Shown: positions 1-9,570 of the stretch, one piece after another
Layout: each line of letters begins with the position of its first letter
Numbering within the stretch: the first letter of the stretch is position 1
The notes under the pieces: generated by a model
What the model saw: only the letters and a program-made list of their open reading frames with translations
Database searches by the model: none
Told to the model about the DNA's origin: nothing
Position numbers and translations under genes: made by a program
Origin: Eupeodes corollae
Lineage: Eukaryota > Arthropoda > Insecta > Diptera > Syrphidae
Assembly (NCBI RefSeq): GCF_945859685.1
Contig: NC_079147.1
Span: 209,749,578 to 209,813,577 of the forward strand
DNA length: 64,000 nucleotides
Reading direction: 5' to 3'

Positions 1-831
1 AAGGAGCGCTATGAAACCAAGCACGTCATTGCTCAAGAGCATCTCCACCGCATCTTTAATTTGCCACGAGTTTTGAAACCATCAGCTGAGGAGTTCAGAA
101 GTTTAATTGACAAGAACAATAACCATCTGACTTGTTTGAGGAATTTGAAACGTCCCGTCGACCAATGGGATGACTTAATAGTATACTTATTGACATCAAA
201 ATTGGACAACTTTACTGCCAACCGTTGGAAAGAAGAATCCTCTGTGGACCGCTTTCCAACTCTAGTAGAATTCAATGCTTTTATAAAAATAAGGTGCCAA
301 ATAATAGAAGGTAACATCTTAAATCATTCCTTATCTAACACTAGTTCAATTAACAATAAGGGTAATCTAAATAATCAACGCCCTGTACAAAAATCTTTTA
401 TTAAACCAACAGAATCGAAAATCAAATGTTCATTCTGTCACAAATCTGGTTATTTTATTTATAAATGCTTTAAATTCTTAAATATATCTGATCGTTATCA
501 GCAAACTAAAGAACTACACTTGTGTAAAAATTGTCTAAAAACAGACCAGCATGCATCATCCCATTGTTGTGCCAATGTTTGTCATATTTGTGGGCAATTG
601 CATCACACTTTATTGCACTGCGATAGTGCTCCGTCATCAAATCCAGTTATCATCGATGAATCGACATATCCATTGAACACAAACACAGCTGTTTTTGATC
701 CCTCCTCCTCCGGTGCCGTGCCGATTCTAAACACATTCTCACGTCATCAAAAAACTGTACTTGAATGGGTAGTTTCAGGACAATATCAGCATAATCAGGA
801 AAAAATACAACCCCAGATCAAAAAGATATAA
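1..831 (+). pseudogene. BEL/Pao gag-like region with zinc knuckles (partial)
   Basis: Frame 1 is open from the left edge to a TAA at 829-831, so the true start lies outside the window. Cys/His clusters at about 427-480 (CSFCHKSGYFIYKCF) and 525-630 (CKNC...CHICGQLHHTLLHC) resemble the multiple zinc knuckles of BEL gag. After them the reading jumps to TVLEWVVSG, which normally lies well downstream of the aspartic protease, so the protease appears deleted. It would have packaged element RNA. The stop follows an indel; the next segment continues in another frame (IPRFWEIE near 835-855). Confidence 0.75.
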
Positions 832-862
832 CATTCCTAGATTTTGGGAAATTGAAAATGGA

Positions 863-974
863 AGTGACCTGATTAATACAGAGTTCAAATTCAAAGATTT
901 GGAGTTAGAGTGTGAGGAGTGACCTGATTAATACAGAGTTCAAATTCAAAGATTTGGAGTTAGAGTGTGAGGAG
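863..974 (+). repeat. Tandem duplication, 55-bp period
   Basis: Bases 863-919 recur at 918-974 as a 57-base perfect match with a 55-bp offset. The unit lies inside the BEL pol coding sequence. Because 55 is not a multiple of three, the duplication shifts the frame. No divergence is visible between the copies, so it is young relative to the element's other damage or is an assembly artefact. Confidence 0.95.
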
Positions 975-2239
975 CACTTTAAGGCTAATGTTTGTAGATT
1001 TTATAATGGAAGATACCAGGTTCGATTGCCTTTTAAAACAGATTCCTTGAAGTTGGGTGAATCTTACTCCCAAGCTTTAAATCGTTTTAAATCTTTGGAA
1101 ATACTGAAGAACTGTTGGCAAGAGGAGGATTTATTTTGCGAAAGTGGTGTTCTAATGACAATAGAATTTTGGAAGCTGTAGATGAAGTTGATAGGGAATC
1201 ACTTTTTAGAATTGCTGATTCACACGCAATAAAAACTTTAGGAACTTATTGGGATCCAAGATCTGATAAGCTGCTTTATGACTGCCCTGAGAAGCATAAC
1301 AATAACTCCATTACAAGAAGAATAGTGCTATCTGAAATTGCTAAGCTTTTTGATCCCTTGGAACTAATAAATCCAATTATAGTTTTAGCAAAGGTTTTTA
1401 TGCAACAACTTTGGCAAGATGGCTTTGATTGGGATGAAAGTTTGCCAATGGAATACCACAGTCGTTCGTTAAAGTTAAGAGAAGAATTAGAACATCTGGG
1501 AAAGTTTCAATTTGATCGTAGAGCTTTTTATGGTGCTGAAAACATTCAACTTCATGCCTTCGCTGATAGCTCTGAATACGCATATGGTACATGTTTATAT
1601 ATTCGATCCAGTAAGGAAAACGGAGAAATTTCAGTGAACCTCTTATGTTCAAAATCTAGATTTGCTCCAGTAAAGAAGGTTTCAATACCTCGTTTAGAAT
1701 TATGTGCAGCTGTATTGATAGTTCATCTAACAGAAAAAATCTTAAATATCTTTAAAGGCAAGTTTTCTAAGGTTTTCTACTGGACAGACTCCACTATTGT
1801 GTTGAGTTGGATTTCAGAAGCATCTTCAAATTTCGAAACTTTTGTTGCCGTTCGAGTAGCAATTATTCAAAATCTGACAAAGGTGGATCAATGGCATCAT
1901 GTACGATCGAAAATTAACCATGCAGACATCATATCCCGAGGTGCGTACCCTCTTGAACTACTCAAGTCACATCGTTGGTTCTATGGTCCAAAGTATCTTA
2001 AACTAGATGCAGATAAATGGCCAGTGCTAGCAGAAAATTATCAACATTCAATTGATGACTCAATTCTTGAACGGAAAACACAAAAAATTATTCTTTTCGG
2101 ATCTAAGGTCAAACCATTTTGGGAAACAATCAAATTTCACAACAATTATCTCAAAACACTTAGAGTTGTGGCATATTCATTTAGATATAAAAATAACTGT
2201 TTACGCCAATGTATGGGGAAATCACGCCAAAGGAGTTAA
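912..2239 (+). pseudogene. BEL/Pao pol: A17 peptidase-like and RNase H region
   Basis: Frame segments 912-1181 and 1115-2239 are consecutive parts of one polyprotein joined by a frameshift. The first holds the pre-RT stretch (CEEHF, GRYQVRLPF). The second starts at ILRKWCSN, which normally follows the RT palm, so the catalytic RT core (FVDD-type) is deleted between about 1095 and 1120. Then come LGTYWDP, SEIAKLFDPL, the RNase H motif FADSSEYAYGTCLY, IPRLELCAAVL and YWTDSTIVLSWI. It would have processed and copied element RNA but cannot now encode a working polymerase. Confidence 0.8.
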
Positions 2240-2249
2240 AAACATCATT

Positions 2250-2961
2250 GAAGTGCATAGGTAGAAATGGCGATCTTAAGGCAACCTAGCCTGAGATCCA
2301 ATTAGCGCTGTAGTGCGAAATTTTGATAATTGAAGTGCATACTCCGAACAATTCAACAAGAACAATTCTCACCAAAAATTCTTGCCCATACACGGAAAAA
2401 TAATTTGCAAAAGGGTATGTCGTCGTTGGATAAGATGTTTTCATGCTCAACCAGCCAGAAATACATATTATGGGAGATTTGCCTAGATCCCGAGTTCAAC
2501 AATGCCGTCCTTTCATTACTGTTGGAGTTGATTTATTTGGGCCATTTAAAATACACTCCTGACGCCGAGGAACGTCCCCTATTAAGGGATATGTTGCTGT
2601 ATTCGTCTGCTTCAGTACTCGTGCAGTTCATCTGGAAGTTGTTGATGATTTGTCAACTGTTGCATTCCTTGCAGCTCTAAAAAGATTTATCGGACGTTGA
2701 GGTTATCCTTCTACAATTTATAGTGATAACGTCACTAATTTTATTGCGGCTCGTAATGAGCTTTCATCTGTTTATAAAATGCTCCTATCCCCGAACGTTC
2801 AAAATGAAGTTATTCGTACCTGTGCTGCGGACAATATTACATGGAAAACAATTCCTCCAAGATCCCCTCATTTCGGAGGATTGTGGGAAGCTGCCGTTAA
2901 GTCAGCGAAGTTTCACATGAAGCGTATATTACAGGATCATCTCTCACCTTTCAAGAATTAA
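2250..2961 (+). pseudogene. BEL/Pao integrase: zinc-binding and catalytic core remnant
   Basis: Broken frames carry integrase signatures: a VDLFG-like segment near 2528-2545, TRAVHLEVVDDLSTVAFLAAL near 2617-2680, SDNVTNFIAARNEL near 2720-2765, and PPRSPHFGGLWEAAVKSAK at 2848-2910. These correspond to the D, D and E positions of a retroviral-type integrase, with the glutamate in LWEAAVK. At least three frame changes separate the pieces. It would have joined element cDNA to host DNA; this copy is inactive. Confidence 0.7.
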
Positions 2962-2989
2962 ACACGATCATAATTCAAATCGAATCCGT

Positions 2990-3458
2990 ACTTAATTCAC
3001 GACCTATAACTCCAATATCTGAAAACCCTTCTGATTTATATGCTATATAACCCCAGGTCATTTTATTATAGGTTGTCCACTTACTTGGTTGCCAGAACCA
3101 GACGTCCTTGAGGTAAAATCCATCAAATCATTGAGTCGTTATCAGCTCCTTCAATGGCACTTTCAAATGTTTTGGAAACGTTGGTCGACAGAATACCTCC
3201 AAAACTTGCAACTGAAAACAAAGTGGAAGCAGTCACAGAACAATCTTAAAATCGGTGATGTCGTGCTCATAGTGCTCACCACCGCTCAAATGGAAGCTTG
3301 GAAAAATCATAGAGGTGCAGCCGGGAAAGGATGACATCGTTCGCAAAGCAACAGTAAAAACGTCAACTGGCATTATTGAACGCGCTTTAATGAAACTAAG
3401 AAGACGTCCTATTGAAATTGAGGAAACCGCATCTCCTCAAGGTGGGGACGATGTTTAG
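2990..3458 (+). pseudogene. BEL/Pao integrase C-terminal domain (DUF5641-like)
   Basis: The pieces LQWHFQMFWKRWSTEYLQNLQ (3142-3204) and NLKIGDVVLIV (3241-3273), then WKLGKIIEVQPGKDD and VKTSTGIIERALMKL after a frameshift near 3295, match the C-terminal domain that follows BEL/Pao integrases. The protein ends at QGGDDV with a TAG stop at 3456-3458. The frame break in the PAQMEAWKN segment makes it non-functional. Confidence 0.7.
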
Positions 3459-4123
3459 TACATTTTGCATACTACATTTTCTAAACATATTTTAATGAAA
3501 TATATACAACTTCACTTCACTCAACTTAACTTAACTAACCTATAAATTGCATTGCAACATCTTAAATCTTTTTTTTTCTCTTCGACACAGAACTTGCCAC
3601 AATTGTAATTTTTTAATTAAATAAAGGAAATCATTATAAGAAATTTAAAATTAGCCATAATTTCAAATTAATAAGAAACTAAGAATTATTAGTATCACGT
3701 TAAACACCCACTTTAAAATATAATGGTGGTAATGAAGTTAGTTGCGGGTTGCACGATTTGACGGCCATCATATCTGTAAAAGAGCTTGTGTTATGTCTGT
3801 TGTCTACACACGTGCTAAGCCAGTCCTATGGTGAGTCGTTATTTTTTTGTTAATCTAAAGTTTATTTTTATTTATTTGGATTAGAGTTTGATTTGTTAAA
3901 ATGTAGTTTGTTGATATTTGAAATTACAAAAAACAACATTAGTCCAGATTATAATCTCAAATTTCGTCTTTTTTGTCAGTCCTATGGCGTCAATCCTGTG
4001 TCATTTATTCCTTCAGAGGATTGACATGTTTCCATAGTACTGATGTTTTTTTTGTTTTATGGCACTGTTATCTTAATTGGTACCGAATATCATAATTTCT
4101 ATTTCATATTTAAGCTAAAAACA
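3459..4123 (+). other. Non-coding, possible 3' LTR then element flank
   Basis: AT-rich sequence without a gene. The first few hundred bases directly after the BEL stop are where a 3' LTR would lie, but there is no 5' LTR to compare. Two direct copies of CAGTCCTATGG occur at about 3822 and 3979, a divergent one at 6076 (CAGTCCCCTGG). They flank the transposase-like gene at 4124-5940 and could be subterminal repeats of that element. Confidence 0.4.
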
Positions 4124-5940
4124 TAATGCGGCACACTAAAAAGAAATTGACTAGGGAAGAATTACGTAAAAAAAAAAGAAAGAAGCCGAAAAAGCTCGCT
4201 TCGTCAGAATTAAAAGCGACCCTATTAAATTAGTGGAATACAAGGAAAAACAAAAACTTCATTACTTACCACGAGAGCAACGAATAACTAGAAAAAAAAT
4301 GGTAAAATTATTCATCAAACTACAGGCGAAGGCAACACTTAATGACTGGCCTTGAAATGCAACCCAAAATCAAATAAGAAATAAGACCTTGTATTCAAGA
4401 AGACCAAAGAGCAAAAGAAGCTAAAATAAGGAGTGAAATACAGAGAAAATCTAGAAATATGGAAACTAAAAAGATGAAGGCTATAGTTTCAAGACTTAAA
4501 ACTAAACTAAACACTCAGCGTCAAAAATATAAACGAGTCAAAAAACAGCTAAAACAAGAAATAAAATCTGTTGAAAGAACGGCAAAGACTAAAATACAGG
4601 ACATGAGTGAAGATATAACTAAAAAGAAAGAATTAGTGAAGAAGGTTTTTTTTGGCCTTTTGGGGAACTTATTAGAACACAACTGGAAGAAAACTATACT
4701 AAATTAAAAACTTATAAACAAAGAACAAAATTTAAACCAGCTATATCTGGAAATATATTTGACAAATACAAACTATGAAGAATAAAAAAGAAAGCACTGA
4801 CCTTTAAAAAAACTGGACATAACCTGACAAATAAAAATATAAATAAAAGCAAAATTAGAATGCGAGGGATAGTGCAGACATTTTTCGAAGACAATTCTAA
4901 CAGCCGTCAAGCTGCAGGTAAGAAAGAATTTGTGTCTCGTAAACAAGTTAAAAAACAGAAGAGATATTTACTTGATACCATCAAAAATCTTCATAAGACA
5001 TTTTTGAAAACCACTCCATATGATATTAGTTATTGCCTATTTGCCAGACTTCGACCATTTTGGGTGGTACCTACAAAATTGTCAAACCGTGAAACTTTTA
5101 CTTGCACTATGTACGAAAACATGAACCTTCAACTTGCTGCTCTACAGAAGGCATGTATACTGACTACTGACAACAGTGATCATCAAAATTTGTTGGAAAT
5201 GCTATGTTGTGATCGATACTCCGAAAGATGTCTAGAGAAAACATGTGATAGCTGTTGCTCAAAAACTCTGACTTATACAGAATTCGATAACTCAAAACCC
5301 ATATTAATAAAACAGTGGGTGAGTAAGAAAGAGTCAATAACAGATCTGAAAACGAAAAAAGAACGATTTGTGATGAAATGTAAAATAGAAACACAGCAAA
5401 TGTCACCTAGAAACGCCATTACACAACTTGAAAATGATATGGTTGTCTCACAACGCTGGAGCAATTTGGGCACATCTAAAACCTGTACTGGCAACACTGC
5501 CATCAAATATTAAAAACATTCAATTTCTCAGTGATGGTCCTTTAACAGGAGGCGATATAACTAACCTAAATGAGTTCACTACTGTCATTAGTGAAAGATG
5601 CCCAGGTATAAAAATTGATGTAATCGAAGAGTGTGAAATTGAGCACGCATGAACACCATTGTTAATGATAAGTTGTCTGAAATGGTCGCATTTAAAGGGA
5701 CACTATTGATAAATGGCTCAGGTTATATTCCCAATGAAGTTGATACCGAAGGATGTAATCATTACAAGCTAGGAGCTATTAATTATCACACTATATGAAC
5801 AAAATAATAAACGTCTAAGTATGTCTACCGTATTCTCAGACTCTGAACATAATGTACCACTATCTACATACGTTAAATACAATGACGATCGCTCTAAATT
5901 GAACAACAATCGATCGACACCAGGAACTAGCGATTATTAG
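4124..5940 (+). pseudogene. Transposase-like gene of unplaced family, frameshifted
   Basis: A coding sequence can be followed through several frames: ATG at 4124 with a Lys/Glu-rich start (MRHTKKKLTREEL), a coiled-coil-like stretch at 4459-4640, LEENYTKLKTYKQR near 4680, then 4860-5513 with RQAAGKKEFVSRK and LFARLRPFWVV, Cys clusters (CCDRYSERCLEKTCDSCC), then NIQFLSDGP at 5516-5542 in another frame, and a C-terminal stretch ending in a TAG at 5938-5940. I recall similar multicopy proteins annotated as uncharacterised in insects and cnidarians; RPFWV and FLSDGP are shared. The region after FLSDGP, expected to hold a conserved Gly-rich motif, is deleted. The transposase role is inferred from multicopy distribution. 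At least four frame breaks make it a pseudogene. Confidence 0.55.
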
Positions 5941-6296
5941 ATATTGTTACTTAATGATTGAAATACTTTTAAAAAACATGTGCCAATATAAATCCTAAGA
6001 GATTGTTACTAATTTCTATTAAAGTTCATTATAATACTTACAAAACTGTGTATTTTATCGGTACTATGTTACCTCGTCAGTCCCCTGGCAGTCAAATTCT
6101 GAAATTTTTAAATATCTTACAATGTACTCAAAAAAGTGACTGGCCCGATTGGGAACAATATATTAATTAGATTAGCTGTCATATACACCCGAATTTATAG
6201 AAGTTTGATTTAAAAATTATCGTAAACAAAATATCCTTAAAAGTTACCGAACTTTTGTATAATCACCCATATGATAATATTGGTATTGTTCAATTA
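5941..6296. other. Non-coding 3' flank of transposase-like gene
   Basis: AT-rich, no reading frame of note. It contains CAGTCCCCTGG at about 6076, a divergent copy of the repeat seen at 3822 and 3979, and GTGACTGGCCC at 6136. These may be the 3' terminal region of the preceding element, but no clean inverted repeat could be defined by eye. Confidence 0.35.
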
Positions 6297-7049
6297 TGTA
6301 TGGAACAAAATATCGGCTAAATGGCCACAGCAACTTTCGTAACACACTTCATATAATCTCATTTAGCTCTTGAATTGTTACTGGCTTACCGAAGTATACC
6401 TTTACTTTAAAATAACTCCAAAGGCGTCTAATTACATGAACTTGGCCGCCAATTGATATCATTGACATCGCCATTACGTGAGATAACACGGCTTGTGGAG
6501 CAAAAGTGCCATTGTTTTGTCAGCTATGTGCCACAACTTGTTGAAACCACATTTTGTCCACATCCATATCTTATATTCCTTGTGGGTACATTGGTTTTTT
6601 GACCACTCTTGGATTAAAATTTGCCCAAATGCGGTACTTCAGCATGTTGCCATTTCTTGCCACCTTTCTAAGTCGACGGCTCTTCAGCCACACTATCGTC
6701 AACGGCAGCAATATTTGGTGCAGTACGAGCTGTACGAGTATCCACATGTCTTTTTAGATCTCCTACAGATTACGGTTTGCTCAAATGTTTCCCGATTGGA
6801 CGCACATTTGGACGATTAAATTGACCGAAAAAAAAAATTAAATGAAAAAATATGACAGAAGCCCACGATATTTATAATGATTTGAACGCCCATTTTCATA
6901 ATAATATCTTTAACACCTTAACTTTTTCATGGCTAAAATTGAATTAGTATGAAATTGGGAAATATCAAGTGAAATGCAGAAAAAAACTTGACGTCTAGGT
7001 GTAATTGCCATTCAACATGGGCCCTTAAAATTTAACCACCCTTTAGTTG
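6297..7049 (-). mobile_element. Mariner-like element remnant
   Basis: On the minus strand, decayed frames show MWFQQ-like sequence near 6540-6560 and, after it, TPLE(D)F and KPVTIQELNEII-like sequence at about 6350-6420, the usual C-terminal end of mariner transposases. The 5' end at 7025-7049 reads, on the minus strand, AAAGGGTGGTTAAATTTTAA, a mariner-type terminus followed by an untranslated leader. A second, internally deleted copy with a similar leader lies at 51196-51468. Stops and indels throughout; no activity possible. Confidence 0.6.
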
Positions 7050-9219
7050 AGTTTCCCAACAATAAAATTTAACAAGGTGTTCGCCCTTAACCTGACTAAT
7101 TATATCTATTATTCCCTATGTCGGAAATTTCAATTTTTTGATTCCTTCAATTTGGAAAACAATTAAGATTTATTGAATTTGGTAAATCAAATCTATTTTA
7201 TTTTATTTAAATCTGCCAAACCTGGTTTTTAATGCTATTTTGTCAAGAATTGATGTATTTTTGATTTAAAGACAAATTTTGACAGATGTACTAATACTAA
7301 TTCTACTCTGCAACAAAAAAAAAATTAAATTTAAATGTAAAAATAAATAATAATTTTTCATTAAAAAATAAGTTTTTGTAATAAAATATATATTTATCAA
7401 TGCAAAGAAACGATTTCTTTCTTAGACTATGGCCTAAGTAAAATATTGTGGATAACATCATAAGCAATAGATGGCGCTATCGATAGCAAACTGAAGTGAT
7501 TTTTACTGACAATAACTTTTTAAAAAAGAACAAAAATAAATTGTAAAAAAACTACAATCAAGCGAAAAGAACTCAAGAAGTATCGTTAAAAACCAGAATG
7601 AGAACTAAAATTTGAAGTTCGTATCTGTTATTTGTTAAGTTTTTTTCTGATAGGTAGTGGTGCTGCAGTCGCTACGAAGTTGTCAAAAAAAAGTGTATGA
7701 CTTACAATCTTGATTTTTTTAACGACGTTTTAGTAATGGCAACTATCAATCAGAGCAACGAAAGTATTAAAAGTTTCAACGTCTAAAAGTAGATTTACAG
7801 GCATCTGCGTAATTCAAAAAAGTTGAAGGATGCAGATACAAAGTGGGAGACACTATACACCATTGAATACTGTTTCTTAAACATCCTATAAAATACTATA
7901 ACTTTGACAGAATGAAAAAGATATAAAATTTCCATCCATTTGCCCTGAAAAATATCTATAAAATTCCGAAACTTATAAGCAGAAAAACGGACAAAAATGG
8001 TAACAATGTGTAATAAAAGTTGGCAACTAAATCCGAAAAAAATTAAAAGAGGGAAGGAAACACTAAAGATTTTTTTCCATGAATTTTAGTATGAGATAGA
8101 CTGAGATAGTTGGATGATTTTTAAATTTGTGAGATAAGATTGTGTAAACAGACAGAATTACTTGGCTCACACACACGGCAGAGCACATCCTTGGCTCCTT
8201 GGTTTTTGAGTTGCTGAAAATCTAAATGGATAGACGGCCGAAACGAGCCATCTCAGTTTCCCCACGCAGTCGATTTTGGATCGGCTTGCGTTCATTTGGA
8301 TCTTTGGCTATGTCGTGTATGGTTAGCTTAACAAATTGTAAAAATTGTAACATAGTAACAAAATTCAAATATAAAGAAGAAATGTAAATAAACTGTGATA
8401 GCACTAATGACGAAGATGCTATAATAAAGATGATCATGTTTTTCTTCACTATAATCTTGACATCTGCATTTCTCGAATTTCCTATAATGCAAAAATGAAT
8501 GTCTTTTTTCTATTGCACAAAACATTAATTTCAATATGTGTCATTGTGTCTTTTTGCAGAAATCAAATGCAGACACATGAAAATACCAACCCTTACAATG
8601 AAAACGTCAAAAATTACTTTCGATACATTCTTTTTTACAACTTTTATTGGCATAGATTGTACTGCGGATTTTGTTATTCATATGAATTTCTTCTTTACAA
8701 ATCGTATGACTTTCATAAAAAATGCAGGTAACAAATACTGATAATAAGAAGTTGCTTAATGTAGAATTGAAGACAAACATATGCTATAATTGACATTTAA
8801 ATTCGATTTTTTTGTTTGAAGATTTAGTCAAATTTTGTTGCATTAGCCATCAGTTTTAAATTCATCAAATATTCATCAAACCACTTGTTTTAGACTTATT
8901 TGAAAATTTAAACCCCTTCTGTTCCTTAAAAATATCTGGCTAGTTTATATTTGTAAGATTTCTGAGATTTTCTTGGACCGATTGACAGAGAAGCAGAATG
9001 AAATATAAAAACAATTCAATATTCATTATCTGTTGGCCATCAAATGAGTGTGCATTTCTTTTCATCGTTTTTGAAATATGCTGTATAAAAAAAGCACAAT
9101 AAAAATTCTATTTTCAGATTTCTTACGACATAAGTAATATATTTGTATGTCGTATTTTGTTTAAATAAGCAAATCTCTGAAATCTTCGAAGAAACAAACT
9201 GGTCAAATACATTTCAAAC
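7050..9219. other. Gene-poor AT-rich stretch upstream of CCT7
   Basis: No recognisable gene or element. Short open frames at 8222-8449, 8495-8731 and 8538-8741 have AT-driven composition and no motif. A slightly GC-richer patch at 8160-8330 includes a small frame starting at ATG 8227 (MDRRPKRAISVSPRSRFW), which I cannot support as a gene. The insulator-like site at 7470 is listed separately. Confidence 0.5.
7470..7485. promoter_or_regulatory. CTCF-like plus DRE/BEAF-like composite site
   Basis: The sequence AGATGGCGCTATCGATA joins AGATGGCGC, close to the Drosophila CTCF core (AGGTGGCGC), to the palindrome TATCGATA at 7478-7485, the DREF/BEAF-32 recognition element. Both are established insulator or housekeeping-promoter motifs in flies. 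The site sits about 2.1 kb upstream of the CCT7 start codon. Function is inferred from motif match only. Confidence 0.4.
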
Positions 9220-9570
9220 TTGAATTTATTTAACGAATACCACTCTGCCATCTTTCGGAACTTATCAATCAACAAAAATTTCATTTTCTACGAACACATC
9301 CTTACGAAGACCTTTCGTCAAATCGAACACATGTATTTTGCTGTCAAAATTGTCTCTTCTGTTCTCATTCTCACTCACTTACAAACTTCAATTCATTTTG
9401 AGTCAGTTCATCTCTTTCATTCAACGGCGAACAGCATCGAGTTTTGAGTTTTCTTCTTTTCATTCGACTGTGAATCTGAATTTCCTCGTGAAAGAAAAAA
9501 GAACCGCTGTTACAATTTTCCATTAAATTTCGTGATAATTTAATTAAATTTTACACAAAAATCTAATAAA
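9220..9570 (+). promoter_or_regulatory. Probable CCT7 promoter and 5' untranslated region
   Basis: The 350 bases before the CCT7 start codon are less AT-rich than the upstream region and contain pyrimidine-rich stretches (TCATTTTCTAC, TCATCTCTTTCATTC near 9405-9421), including TCAGTTC at 9402 that fits a fly initiator and CTCTTTC that resembles the TCT initiator. No TATA box is evident, as expected for a housekeeping gene. The transcription start cannot be fixed from sequence. Frames at 9220-9447 and 9338-9526 are not convincing genes. Confidence 0.4.

Larger units (their letters stand above)
1..3458 (+). mobile_element. BEL/Pao LTR retrotransposon, 5' end outside window, decayed
   Basis: In order on the plus strand lie gag-like zinc knuckles, a pre-RT segment, an A17-peptidase/RNase H-like segment, an integrase core and an integrase C-terminal domain. 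This is the BEL/Pao order, and the motifs (PRLELCAAVL, FGGLWEAAVKSAK, IGDVVLI) are typical of that group. Frameshifts, a 55-bp duplication and missing protease and RT cores show the copy is dead. Reading is open at base 1, so the element starts left of the window. No LTR pair can be compared because only the 3' side is present; any 3' LTR would begin near 3454 (tgtttagtac). Confidence 0.85.

Noticed and set aside
8227..8390. Small peptide gene MDRRPKRAISVSPRSRFW
   Set aside because: Mild GC enrichment only; no homology, splice or promoter support.
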